Assembly: GCA_017893485.1 (NCBI GenBank)
Contig: CM030362.1
Coordinates: 265,765,675 to 265,829,674 of the forward strand
Origin: Hemerocallis citrina
Taxonomy: Eukaryota > Streptophyta > Magnoliopsida > Asparagales > Asphodelaceae
Reading direction: 5' to 3'
Length of the DNA: 64,000 nt
In this document: positions 10,639-23,400 of the stretch, piece by piece
Numbering within the stretch: position 1 is the first letter of the stretch
Layout: the number at the start of each line of letters is the position of its first letter
Notes under the pieces: generated by a model
What the model was told of the DNA's origin: nothing
The model's database searches: none
Seen by the model: the letters and a program-made list of their open reading frames with translations, nothing else
Position numbers and translations under genes: made by a program

Positions 10639-13600
10639 TAATGTGTCTAATTTTTATACAAATATTTGTACTCATTTACCCATTAAAATTGCTTGTATTT
10701 GTCTTTATTGTGTTTAATTCATCTTATTTCCATAAGATTTCAAGTAATTAATTAATTTTGAAGGAATAAGATTTTTGATGCAAAATGTGAATATTTTTAG
10801 TAAAATTCAACAAACAAAACAAACAAAATGATTTATCAAATTTTATTGTTTTGTTGATTTTTAAATTTCACAATTTTGATGTGTGAAGTGCAAGATATAA
10901 ATTTTAATTGCCAATGGAGGGTGAAAATGCAATAAACAATTTTAAAAGGGTTTAAATGAGCTAATATGATTTTTAGTTAGTTTAATTAATTTTAAACTAA
11001 TTAATTGTATTTTTATTTTTTAAATCCTAATTTCTGATTTTATTTTGTGTGTGCAGCACATGTTTGAAGAAAAAGAAAGAGAAGAAAATGAAGCAAGAAA
11101 TAAAGAGCAAATTACATAAGGAAACAAATAAATGAAGAAGATAGGGTTTTTTGCAAAAATAAACCCTAATCTCTATTTCCTGCGCCTATAAATAGAAGAG
11201 CAAACAAGAGAAGAAGTAACACTGAACAAAAGGAGAGAGCGACGGTTGATCCCTAATCATTATTAAAATAAAAAAAAGATGAAGTCAGAGTGAAGTGGGC
11301 GTGCTGTGCTCCAACTCCAAGGTGAAACCAGAGAGACGTGACATCAGCAGCACGTGGCGTCCTTGCGCGTGTGGCTCAAGCCGAAAAGGGGAGAGAGAGA
11401 ACTAGGTCAGAGCGCTGACGTCAGCTACACTGTGCGGCTCAAGACGAAAAGGGAGAACGAGAGGTGACGTGGCGTGCTGACTCAGCGGCACTGAGTTCGA
11501 GGCTAGACAGGACAGGTATCAGAGGTGACGTAGGCGTGCGTCTCAAGGCTGACGTCAGTAGCAGAAAGCAACAGAGAAGGAGAGAGGAAGAGAAGGCTGT
11601 GTTTGCCACTTCGGTTAGCAATTTCTTCTACAAAAACAGTCCCTTTTGTATCTCTTTTCTCTCTCTCTAATTTTATAATGCAATCCAGGACAATGTTTGT
11701 TAGTTGCAAAACTATTATGAACTAAATTTATTTTTCTAGGGCTTCGATGTAGCCTAGTTTTTATAACACAATTTTAATTCTATATTATTTTTCTATTTTT
11801 CCATGGTTGTATGTTTGATTTTTATTCTTAATGCGTACAATTGGTTGACATACGTTTGTATGATCGATTAAATCATGAAGAGACCGAACTGGTTGTCACG
11901 CCCCGCTTCCCAGATTACAGGAACACAGGCACGTAATCGAGGCCCAGCGAATGATGCAGATACATCATTCATAAGCTGTAAATTTAACTCAACAAGATAC
12001 AATTTCAACCACGATAACATATAAAATCACAACAGGATAACAAAGTACATGAATATTACATGAACCAACAACTGGAAAGAAACATAGTTACGGGTCAACA
12101 CGCCCGGATTACAACAAGGATTACATGAATAAACATGAATTAAAATAACATGAAACTAAACAAGACTAGAATCTCTGCTCGGCAACACTTTCGGGTAGTT
12201 CTCCATCTGGGCCTGCAAGTATATTATTACAAGGAAGGAAACAAGTGGTACCCGTTAATGCAAGTCACGGGCCGCAAGTGGTACAAGCAACGGGACAAAT
12301 ATAAAATGAAACAAAAGCAGGAAAGAACAGAGAATCAAGAATCATATGATAGAGCAATTACAACATGTGACTGAATCAAGAACAAGACCTCATGGAACAA
12401 TTACGTGCATGTGAACAAGTAAATAATCCATAAGAACATGTAACATGTGAACGAGTAAGCAAGTAAACGTGTCAACATGAACGCGCAACATGTAAACAAG
12501 TAAACCAGTCATCATAACATGTAACATGTAAACGGATCGTGCAAGTATACGTGTCATGTCATGTCTTTTATTAACCTAACTAGGTAGCACTTCATGCAAC
12601 CTATACTACATGGTTGCTACTCGCAATCAAGTGAACGTTTAGACTAGTGGTGGATTCTATAGGTCACGTACTCGGGAAAGTTGTATCTTGTTCGAGATAC
12701 GTGCATGTGGACATAGTGTAACGTAGCGTGAAACATGTCAAGTAACCTGTATTTAGCAAACTTGTAACTTGTAACTTACAAATTGCAGCGAGGAACCACG
12801 AGCCCCCGACCGAGTACACTCTTCTATATTGTCCACTACTAAATCTTTTCCCTTTATACCCAGGCTTGTTATCTTTTTAATTACAAATAAACATGAACAT
12901 AACTACATGCAAGAACAAGGACGGGTAACATGGCAAGAGTAACATGACAAGATCAAGTATCAAAGACTTATACGAGGCAAGAAAACATATTTTAGAACTT
13001 ATAAAACATGTGATGCAACTAATGACATGCATAACACTTGAACAAGAATAGAGATATTATAACAACATGCAACCTAGGAACAAACAATTCATGCACAATA
13101 TCATGTATAATAGTATATATGTGAATCGTGTTCATGCAAGGGACATGGCAACAAGGTATTCGTGATCTTGTACGAATACGGGATACGGATTAGGTATGGA
13201 AACGGTTATCAATTCGACTTATGAATGCGAATTGGAGTCAAATAATAATATACTTGCGGTATTTTTACAAAGGCTTGTACTAGAACAATAAAATTGTACA
13301 AGAGACACTTGCCTGTTAGTCGACGACAATGAAATTTGAGATAGAATAACGGGATCAGTATCCCGGGCAGTAGAACAAGTGTGAAATGTTTGGCAGCCAC
13401 GCCAAAACAGAAAATCCCAAAATAGCAAACTCCAAACAGCAACTCCAATAGCTCCACAGCAACTCACTATCTCTAGTCCCACCCTCCAAATAGCAGTCAA
13501 CTCAACAGTAAACAGCAACCCCACAGTATAATACTTCTACAGCTACTCCAATAAAACACTCCACCAGTATTATACTTCTACACCCTGTCTTCTACTTCTT

Positions 13601-15810
13601 CACTTCTTCTTCTTCTTCAATTTCAGAACAGAGAGAGAGAGAGAGAAATCGGCCCTCTTCTTCACCTCTGTTTCGACAGACAGAGAGAGATAGAAAAAGA
13701 GAGAGGGAGAGAGAGAACGAACGGTGGGATGCGTTCGGCGACGGCGGGGCGTTCGAGGGGGAGGCGACGCTTCGGTGGCGACTCAGGGAGGAGCAGCGAC
13801 TGCGGCACAGGCGGTGGTCTGTGATGGCGAAGGCGGGGAAATCGAACGGGGAAGCGATGACAGGGCTCGGAGCTTCGGGCTTGAGCAGGAGGGAAGATGG
13901 AACAGTGACGGCGGCGCGTTGAAGGAGAGAACTGAGTGCGGGAGAGACAGCACACGGGGAAAGCTTCGAGGTCAGGCTTCAACGGTGGGGCTGAGCGGTG
14001 GAGTGCGGAGGCAGAGCTTCGATGGCGGATGCGGAGCGGTTGACGATGGCGAGATTGGTCGGCGGTCGAGTCGTCGAGGTCGGAGGAAGAAGACAAGGCG
14101 AGCAGCGGATGGACTTCGGTGCTTCGGCGCTTGAGCGAAGGGGAATGGCGATGGGGAGATGGAGCAGCAACGGGCGGCAATGGAGCGGACGAGCGGGGGA
14201 AGATGACGACGAGGCAGCGATGGGATCTTCGACGATGGCGGCGACGCGCGACTGCTGCGACTGAGTCGGCAATGGGGACGGCGAATGGGGAGCAACAGTG
14301 CGGTGGAGAAGGGAGGAGAGGGAGACGAGCGGAATGCGACGACTGGTTGGCGGAGCTTCGGGAAGACGACGACGATGACTGCGGAACGGCACTCGAGCGG
14401 GAGAATGTGGAGGCGACGCGACAGTCTGAGGTGGCGCGATGGCCTCAGGCGGAGCTCCGAGCGAAGGGGGAGATGCGAACGGCGAGAGAGGAGGCGAGCG
14501 GAGCTTCGACGAGGTTGAGGGAGAGGGATGAAGTCGAGGTCGGGGATGATGAGCGGGCGGGAGATGGAGGAAGGAAGGAGATGAGTTCTGTTGGTTTGAT
14601 TGAGAACCAGAGAGGGAGAGGGAGAGAGAGGGGAAACGGGGAAGGGTATAAATATAATATAATAAGAAGTTAGAGGGGGTGAGAAGTGGGGTAGTTACTA
14701 GGAGGGGAGATGTGCTGTACGGGATTTGAGGAGTGGGGGGAGTTGGAGTACGGGACAGAATAGTGGGGGTGAAAGAATAAATATTGTATGGGGATAGGTG
14801 TATAATAATTCTGTACAATTAATGGGTTTTGGGTCTGGGCTTCAAATAAATGGGCTCTAAATAAAATAATATCCATATGGTTTGGGTTGGGCTTTAAAAT
14901 AGTTTCATATATTTAAATAAAATACTTAGGATGTTGGGCTAAAATTTCTGGGCTCAGATTTAAATATAATAATAAAATAAAACAGAATATGGGATTGGGC
15001 TTAAAATAACAAGTAAATAGTTGGGCTTCGAATTAATACATAATAAAATCAAAATAGAATTTGGGCTCACATTAATTAGATAATAAATCAAAATGTAAAC
15101 TTGGGCTCATATTAACAATTAATAAAACCAAAAATACAACTTGGGTTTACAATAAAGAATTGGGCTCTAAAAATAGTTTAAACAATAAAATCAATTATGG
15201 GAAGATAGTTATAAAATACTGAGAATTTAAATACGGAAAAAAATACTTTAAAAATTTACGTATTAATGAAAACAGGGGTTACACTGGTAATTTGTGATTA
15301 ATAAAAATTAAACACCATTGATTGAGCAGAATTAGAGATAATTTACCGCGATTAATGTGACTGTTAAGAAATCCATAGATCTTAATGAATTTTCAATTGG
15401 TAATTTGTGCATGAACTATGACAAATAATTAGTTGAGAATATTTTTGATATTGCTTGAGAGAGAATATTGAATAATTTTGAGATTTTGGTCTACAACTTG
15501 GAAAAATAATTTTTTTATTCATATGGAATTATAAATTGTGTGGGATGAACTAGGTGAAATCAAAAGTCCTAGAATTAATTTTGCCATTAACAAATTACAA
15601 AATTTCAGATTCACACCCTTTAATTAATTTAGTAAGATTTTTAGATTAATTTCATTTAGTTGCTTTCTTTATTAATATCGATATTCCAAATAGTAATTCA
15701 TCTAGTGATTTCGGTACTCAATAAAATAATTAGTCCTTGTGGGTTCGACACTCTTTTCACTTAATTATACTACTTGTTGCGATTTTGTACACTTGCAAAA
15801 AATTACATTA
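10639..15810 (+). repeat. 3' LTR of Tat-type element (interrupted)
   Basis: Near-identical to 4340-6782 apart from the missing MITE and the inserted solo LTR at 11894-15283. Its ends are mutated (TAATGTG... and ...TTACATTA), and the TSD GTTCT follows at 15811. A TATA box is at 11187-11194. Confidence 0.92.
11894..15283 (-). mobile_element. Solo LTR, 3.39 kb (family DE)
   Basis: On the minus strand it begins TGTAACCCCTGTTTTC and ends GGGGCGTGACA. The TSD CTGGT lies at 11889-11893 and 15284-15288. The same sequence in the other orientation is at 60273-63692 with a different TSD. There is no PBS, gag or pol, so it is a solo LTR or an LTR-like unit. Its end matches the ends of the Tekay-like LTRs at 25965 and 31888, which are followed by a PBS. 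It carries a GC- and purine-rich block at 13620-14640 and, on the minus strand, intron-like signals: donor CAG|GCAAGT at 13312 and acceptor TTGCAG at 12213. Confidence 0.88.
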
Positions 15811-15815
15811 GTTCT
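15811..15815. repeat. Target-site duplication GTTCT (right)
   Basis: Matches 4335-4339 and closes the Tat-type insertion. Confidence 0.85.
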
Positions 15816-17488
15816 GCTACGTATGTAAGAAATCCAGCCATATCTCCATGGCAAGCCCCAAGAGAAAAGCCTTTTCTGCCTCCAACTCTAAAGCTCCTCC
15901 AAAGACGGCAACGTCTCTCTTATCGGAAGGGAGTACGATGCAGGAGAGCGCGACAAGAGATAGGCGAGTGATTCAGGCCTCGATCCCTCATACGCCATTA
16001 ATGGCAGACTTCAAAAAGCATTATAATAGCTGCATTATGATGAAAGCTCAAACAGGCAACCTTAACGTTATTGATATTTCATACCTATTAACGGCCGTGC
16101 TAGTGACTTCTCCTATGCCAACGTGGGTGGTTCAAGAAATATCAGTTAATAGCTTCTTTGTCCATTGCAGCGACGGTGAGATGGCGGCAGAGGCGATCAG
16201 AGTGAAAGGATTAGAAGGGAAAGATGCTCATGAGGGTATGGAATTCTTCGTCACTTTCAAGCCTTGGTCTCGCGAGTTTAGAGCGATAAAAGCTGAAAGC
16301 TTACCGTCGCTATGGATATGAGTATACAATTTGCTGTTCCATTGCTGGGTTCGCTCAGGTTTCCAAAATCTTATTCGAAGCTTTGGATTGCTCATCGAGA
16401 TCGATAGAAATACCCTAACCCACTCCGGATGTAAATTTGCATGTCTACGAATCGGTGTTGCGAACAAGGTAGACATCCCGTCGAAGATCATAACTGACTT
16501 TGAAAACTCTGTGTACGAAGTGAAGGTGATTGTCAAAGTACAAAAGAGTGTCTCGTTTCGTTGTTTGGCGACAGCGGAGGAAGTGGATTTCGACCGTGGA
16601 GATGACGTGCGAGTGGTAGAAGATGAAGCCAAACCGTTGGATATGAGAGCATTGAACCACAGCCGCCCCTCTTTAGATCTGATCAAGAAGCAATCGAGGT
16701 CTCCAATAGCCCTAACGATTCAGATGAGCGCCAGCTTCAATTTTTCGATAGTTTTGAGAGGGGCCCACCAGTAGGCGACAAAACAAGGCAGAGGCACAGT
16801 TGGAGACATGTTGGGTCTTGCTCTGTAGCGAAAGGTGATGAGACATTAGAGGGCGATGTGACAGGGGGTACTAGGTGCAGCTTAAAAGCTGGGATTTTGA
16901 AAAAAAGCGTTGGCATGGGTCTCGAAGCGAGTAAAGAACTTGGATTGGTTAAGGAAGACTGGCTTCATTTTTTTAAAAGCAAAATAGAGGAATCGGAGAA
17001 AGTAGCGCTGACTACTCTAATCCAAATTAAAGGCCCAGCTCTACATTCTAGTGGGTCCAAGCCCATGGACCCAAAGGCCAAAGGAGACCCAGCAAGCAGA
17101 AGCAAAACTTGTGGTTCACAAATGCAAAATCATCCAAATGTCGACACTCAGCAAGCCAACTTAGATCCAACCAAATTACTTCTGACAGAGGCAATACAAT
17201 AATCCACCGATCCGGACTCTTGTGCAGGAATAGTTGGAGTATTAGACGGTGTGTGAAAGGACAATATAATCTCAGAAACAGAAACAGAGAGCGAAGACAA
17301 AGAACTCAGGGGTAGTGTGGGAAGCACCAACATCAAGAAATTTAAGGAATATCAAAGGAAGGGGAAACGACAGGTGGAGAAATGTGGGCTGCAGGACTCT
17401 AATCAAGAAGGGTTACTCCAAAGGTCGTTCAAAGCTTCGGAGCAAGACACGACAGGGGGAGGTACCATTTTTTTTATTGCTCTGTTCT
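15816..17488 (+). pseudogene. LINE ORF1, C-terminal part (DUF4283-like)
   Basis: Continues the ORF interrupted at 4339. First comes a second zinc knuckle with its last Cys changed to Ser (CYVCKKSSHISMAS, about 15816-15860), then a DUF4283-like region: ADFKKHYNSCIMMKAQTG (about 16000-16055), VTFKPWSREFRA, LWI-stop-VYNLLFHCWVRSGFQNL, LIEIDRNTLTHSGCKFACL and DFENSVYEVKVIV. DUF4283 with CCHC motifs is the usual ORF1 architecture of plant L1-type LINEs and binds the element RNA. A TGA at 16319-16321 sits where the family normally has an Arg codon, and several later frameshifts occur (16774-17500). The rest is low-complexity linker. Confidence 0.78.
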
Positions 17489-17670
17489 TAATTCCTTAAA
17501 TGAAGACTCACTTATTTATTTTGCTAGTCTTTACAACCTAGCCATGGGTTCTAATAGGACTGAACCACTAGAAAAAGTAGCTATCATTAGAGAGGAATCC
17601 AGGGTAGCAATCGCTTAGACCCGAGGGTGGTGGGGTAGGAGAAGAGGGTAGGTGTCATTTTTAGTTTCTT

Positions 17671-17902
17671 ATGGTATACATCTTTTGGAACGTAAGAGGG
17701 ATGAGACAAAAAACCAAAAAAAGATTGATCAGAATCACTTTGAATAAAATTCGCCCTAGTATCTGCGGGTTATAAGAAACCAGAATTGAGTGTCCTTCTA
17801 CAGAAGAATTTAGAAGCCTTAGAGGGATGGCGGACTTTGACTTGAGATTTAAGCCGGCGGTAGGATTCTCGGGAGGCATTGCGGTCGGGGCGAATATGAG
17901 AC
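17671..17902 (+). pseudogene. LINE ORF2 start: APE-type endonuclease, truncated
   Basis: From ATG 17671 the frame reads MVYIFWNVRGMRQKTKKRL, then RPSICGL-stop-ETRIECPS, ending in FKPAVGFSGGIAVGANMR. The WNVRG start, the (Q)ET motif and the SGG motif are signatures of the AP-endonuclease domain of plant LINE ORF2, which nicks target DNA for target-primed reverse transcription. One internal stop lies at about 17773. The ORF is cut at 17902 by the first LTR of the array, and no reverse transcriptase follows in the window. Confidence 0.78.
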
Positions 17903-18879
17903 TGTAACTCCCTATTCCAGTAGTACGTATTTTATTACGTGAATTTTTGTACTTCAATTTTTAGATCAGTTTTATTTTTCTCTTTGGACTCTTTATCTAA
18001 AGCCAGAATATTCTTCTGTTCAATTCCATAATTTTGTGATTTTTCGATTGGAGTTTAAATACAAATTCTAACCCCAATTATCCCTAATCAACATTTCTCC
18101 TATCTGCCTAACCCACTCCCGCTAATCACTCACATACGCCAAATTTCTCCCCCTCATTTTTCTCATTCTACGCCTAACTCCTCATTTTTTCACACACATG
18201 CCTAATTTTTCTACATCCATCTCTATCACCCCTTATTTTATACACATGCATGCATACATGCATGATTCACTCCATTCTTCCTTCTATATATACACACATA
18301 CACAAGCATACAGACCACCTCATTACCTTCTTCTCTTCCTTTGCCTTCTTCACACCCGAGAGCCCTTCTCCTTCTCTTCCTCTGCCTTCTTCACACCCGA
18401 GAGCTCAAGCAACACCCGACCTCCACTTTACCTTCCACCTTCGAGCCAACACTCCGCTTCTACGATCCTGCGAATCCCGAAAAATAACCCGACGCCGCGC
18501 GCCACCTTATTGTTGTCGTCGCTCATCGTTGCTACCGTTGCTAACTAGCTACCGTCTTGGGACCATTCTTACCGCCGTTGTGCCGCTGTCCGTTGTCGAC
18601 GTCGCTTCTTCTTTCCGTGGTTAACACCACCACCGAAATCGTCACGTTATAAGGCAAGTACCTTGTACACTCCTTTTGTTCTCGTACAAGCATTTTCCTT
18701 GGACTCGTGGCAAGTAGTCTAGTTATCATCATGTTTTATTGTCAAGTTCCATTCTAGTCACTCGTTCTATGCTATATCAACTCAAGAGTGAACCGTTAAC
18801 ACATTTCGAATCGTGTTATCGAATATCGAATATTCAACCTTACTATCTCTAAAATTTCTTGACCTTGCACTAAGAATTA

Positions 18880-19600
18880 GACCATGTTTCTGATACTGAA
18901 GTGAAGATTTTCTACGTGGAAATCGTAGCCCATCGAGTCTCGAATCCAGAACATCTTACGGTTTCTCAATCGGATGTATAGATTGTGAGATATCGCGATT
19001 TTAGTACTGGCATATCATGAATTTCTGAACCTGCACGAGATTACGAACGGTATCTTGTACTGAGAATTTGACTATGTTCCCGATACTGGATCGAAAAACT
19101 TTCTACATGAAAATTTTAGCCCTTCGAGTCTAGATATCCTAAACATATTACGTTTTCTCAATCGGATGTATAGATTGTAAGATATCGCGATTTTAGTACT
19201 AGCATATCATGAATTTCTGAACCTGCACGGGATTACGAACGGTATCTTGTACTGAGAATTTGACCATGTTCCCTATACTGGATCGAGAAACTTTCCCATG
19301 AAAATTGTAGCCCTTCGAGTCTAGATATCCGAAACATATTACGGTTTCTCAATCGGATGTATAGATTGTGAGATATCGCTATTTTAGTACTGGCATATCG
19401 TGAATTTCTGAACCTGCACGGGATTATTAACCGGTATCTTGTACTGAGAATTCGACCATGTTTCCTATACTGGATCGAAAAACTTTCTACATGAAAACCG
19501 TAGCCCTTCGAGTCTAGATATCCGAAACATATTATGGTTTCTCAATCCGATGTATAGATTGTGAGATATCGTAATTTTAGTATTGTGACTCTGAATTTTC
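18880..19600 (+). repeat. 192-bp tandem repeats inside LTR 1
   Basis: Four degenerate copies with the landmark CGGATGTATAGATTGTGAG (or its variant) at about 18971, 19163, 19354 and 19547. The equivalent block in LTR 2 (29650-30370) also has four copies; LTR 3 (43390-43730) has two. Confidence 0.85.
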
Positions 19601-20468
19601 AGAATGCGCGTGAAACATCGAAACCAGCGAAGAATAAATTTGTACGCATAACTAATGTCTCTAGAATGTATCGTGTGAATATGCGTTAGAACCGGAAGAG
19701 AATCTACTTTCTAGAATCTCTGACGGAATTGGATTTGCTTTTCTGTAACAACGGAAAAGTGAATTTGAATGCAGATATGTCAAGTTGTTTAAAAATTCAT
19801 CTTTACGTTTTTGCATATAAACCCATTACTTTTCATATTTAATGAACTGAGGGTATTATTGTTCTTGTAATAATAACTTGCATAGATATAATAGGTTGAT
19901 AGAATGTATTTTAAACTACTTGATAATTCTATAATAACTACTCTCGATACATGTACTCATTTTACGCCTCATGTCCATGATTACTGCCCTTGATATTTTT
20001 CTTGACTAAACTATTTGATTACACCGTTTTACTAGTCGTACCAACTGCATGTTCATAATTAATTATAAAAGAATAACAAGCCGGGGTTATAAGGGTACGG
20101 CTTAATAGTGGACAATATAGGGGAGTATACTCGGAAGGGGGCCCGTGTTTCCCGAAATTGTGATTCTTGATTCTTGATTCTTGATTACACAATTCTTGAT
20201 TACATAATTCTCGATTACATGATTCATGATTACATGTCTTGATACTATCACTGGAAGACCCGAGTACATAATCCTATAGAATTCACTACTTAAGTCTAAA
20301 CGTCACATGATTGATATGCACCGAACTTGTGGTATGCGACACAGGATTGTGTGCATTAGATAAGTTAATAAAATTGATAATCCCGAGATCTTCACTAAGC
20401 ATGATTCTTGATTACATGACTCTTCGTTACATGACTCTTGATTCTTGATTACATGATTCATGATTACA

Positions 20469-23400
20469 TGTAACACCTCAGATTTTAAAATACTGGAAAA
20501 TTATTCGTTTTTATATATTTTGTAAGGGTGAGAATTATTTTTAAGTGATAACTTATTTTATTTATTTTCAATATTGATATTGGTACGAATATTTGTGGTA
20601 GATTGGTATTATTGTTATATTAGAGTTAAGAGTTGGGATTTTATGTGAGGAAATATAGTTTATTTTATTTTATAATTTTGGGAAATTATTATAAGATAAT
20701 TTTATGTATTTGTCTTGTTCGTATTATTATTATAGAAAAGAGTTGGAGTTTAGTTGTAATATTTTGGATTTGGAGGGCTTATAGGTAATTATACCTTTCT
20801 ATTATTATTAAAATATATATTATATTACCAATATAACTCCTCCTTCATTTTAATTCCTTTTTCTTTCTTCTCCCTTCTTTCCTTCTTCTCCATTCCGATC
20901 AAAACCAGAGAAGCACCGAACCCAAATTTCGGCCCTCTCTCTCTCCTCAAATCCACTTGGATTCTCCGTCAAATCCTAATTAATTTAAGGGGCATGCTAA
21001 TTGAGGGGTTCTCTACATCGTGGAAGTGTCGGATTTTCGAAAGGATTTCGAAAAGGTATATCCTAACTTACTTTATTATATAAAATTAAGTTAGGTTAAT
21101 TTCTATGGAGTATGATTATTATGGTAGAGAGATTTAGAGATGTTGGAAGTGGTAGATTTGAGGAATTAGTAGAATGTTAGAGAAATTACAAGTTGTTAGT
21201 AAATTAGAGTTTTGGGTTTGTAAAAGAGAGTTATATATATGAGAATTATCTCTTATATGGTAGTAAAAATTGTAGTGAGCCATTAGAATAAAATGGGGAG
21301 TGGTGATTTTGGCATAAACTCGGATTATAGGGTTTATGAAATCGGGTAGGAAACTCGATCCTAATAATTGTAGAAAATGCATATGAGGGTGTGAAATATT
21401 ATGAAAATATTAATATAAATTTAGGATGATTTTTATAGGCTTAAGCTCAATTAAATTGAGTGAAATAGACTATAGGTGAAAAGTGCACGCCGGGTGTTCG
21501 ATGAAATGCCCGAGCGAGATTTAGGTGGGGATTTGATGGGTTCGGAGGTGTAGTTGAGTCTCATTATTATTATTAACCCTAATATGTGAGATTAGGAAAA
21601 AGATGATTAAAGAAATTAGAAAATATGAATTTTTCTTATTAGAAAGCCTCCGATCAATAAGGGAATGTTTGTATTGGGACCCGAATTCGAAGTCTATTGA
21701 TATAGCTCACCTATATATGTCATTTGTGACGCGTGGGTTAAGACGGATTCGAATTTGGAGGTTCGTAGGTCGAGTTTTGAGTTTTAAGCTAATCGGTCCT
21801 ATAATTTCCTATCTAGGTGGAAAAGGTCGAACTTCGACTGGCTATAGGACGGACGTGGAACATCGTTTGCTCGATCTGTCAGGTGAGTATGTGTATTATA
21901 AGTATTTTTATATTGTGGCCGAATTTCGTGGCCTTTTGATATATTTTGTGGGAGTTATGCCAAAAGTGGACTTTTATTGAAAATACGGATTTTTAAGGAT
22001 CCAAAATAGGTTTTTGAGATATGTGGTGAAAGTGACTATTTTAAGTATATAAAATCTATAATATGGATTATTGTGATGTGTTGAAGTATAAAAACTAATT
22101 ATATTAGCTTGTTTATGCACATTTTTATCCAATGCATATTTTGTGCATGTTTTAGGGCATATAGGCCCTTATAGGTAGTTATGATTACATGGAGCATGGT
22201 GTATGAGCTAGCATACTATAATTAGATATTATAAGATTTAATTAGAGGAAATAAGTGATTTTGGCCCCTTTTCTGGGAAATCTGTATGTGTGGTGTATAT
22301 TTGTGATACATATATAGATGATTATGATGTGTGATGCAATAGTTGATGAAATTAATAATTAGGTACACGTTTACATTGTAATTATGTTCGAAATAAATTA
22401 ATGGGTAATAATACGATATTATAACATGATGAAGTATACATTTTGACACTTTTACTATATGGAATAATTTAATGTAGTTCTTCTATTAATGTTATAACTG
22501 GGCATATGCCTATATATGATATAAGGAGGTAATGAATAACATGGTACCCTTAATGTGGGTTGTTATGGCAAAATAAATATCTTGGCACATTAGTATTATG
22601 CAATAATATGTTATGATGTTTTATGATGATATGAAGGTTAATATTGTGCTCACTGGATATGTATTAAATGGTAAGATAAAAGAAAAGATAAGATGGTGCG
22701 TGCTAATAAACTGTTTTTTATTCTTGTGATAAAATCAAGGTGGTGGCTATTATTAAATTCAAAAGTGTAGCGCTGTGGAATAAAGTAAGCTGTAATGATG
22801 AAATAAGTAATGTTAATAACAGATGGTTTTGTTGACCAGTACCTACAGCAATCCGGGGGGTTTGGGCTAGACCTCCTAACGCCCAAGGACCGGCTTGGGA
22901 ATAGTGGACCCAAACTATGTTTGGGGTAAGTGGATTTTATCGCCTAAGCTATCAGCTTGAGGCCCGGTTTTCCCTGGATGACAGCTGTCGCTAGGAAACA
23001 CCCTAGTGGGACTAGTGGTGAGTGTTTGCCTCGCTAGCTTCGGCTGGGAGGAAGGACCCTAGTGGGACTAGGGGTTAGTGGTTTTTTCCTCGATGACAGA
23101 TGTCACGAGGAAGCACCCTAGTGGGACTAGTGGTAAGTGTTTGCGTCGCTGGCTTCAGCTGGGAGGAAGTATCCTAGTGGGACTAGGGGTTAGTGGTTTT
23201 TTCCTCGATGACAGACGTCGCGAGGAGGCACCCTAGTGGGACTAGGAGTGCTGTGTTCCCTCGCTATTTCGGCTAGGAGGAAGACGTAGCCTCGGACGAG
23301 TAACACTCTGGGAGAGCATCGGACCGCGTGTTTACTGGGCTGTCGGCTTTCAGTATGTTGGGATACTGTGGCTCACTGGTCGACAAACTAATAAAATAAC

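Larger units (their letters stand above)
4340..15810 (+). mobile_element. Gag-only Tat-type LTR retrotransposon
   Basis: A complete Ty3/gypsy-type insertion with 5' LTR (4340-6782), tRNA-Asp PBS, decayed gag, a 3' spacer with a polypurine tract, 3' LTR (10639-15810) and TSD GTTCT. No protease, reverse transcriptase, RNase H or integrase core was found between gag and the 3' LTR, so it could move only with enzymes supplied by a relative. Later insertions are MITEs at 4547-5188 and 8163-8721 and a solo LTR at 11894-15283. Confidence 0.9.

Noticed and set aside
13620..14680. Several long overlapping frames on both strands in the GC-rich block of the solo LTR
   Set aside because: They exist on both strands, are low complexity, and the sister LTR at 60880-61890 does not preserve the same frames.
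21603..21980. 125-codon frame inside the family GH LTR
   Set aside because: No recognisable domain and no matching frame noticed in the sister copy at 36044-41825.
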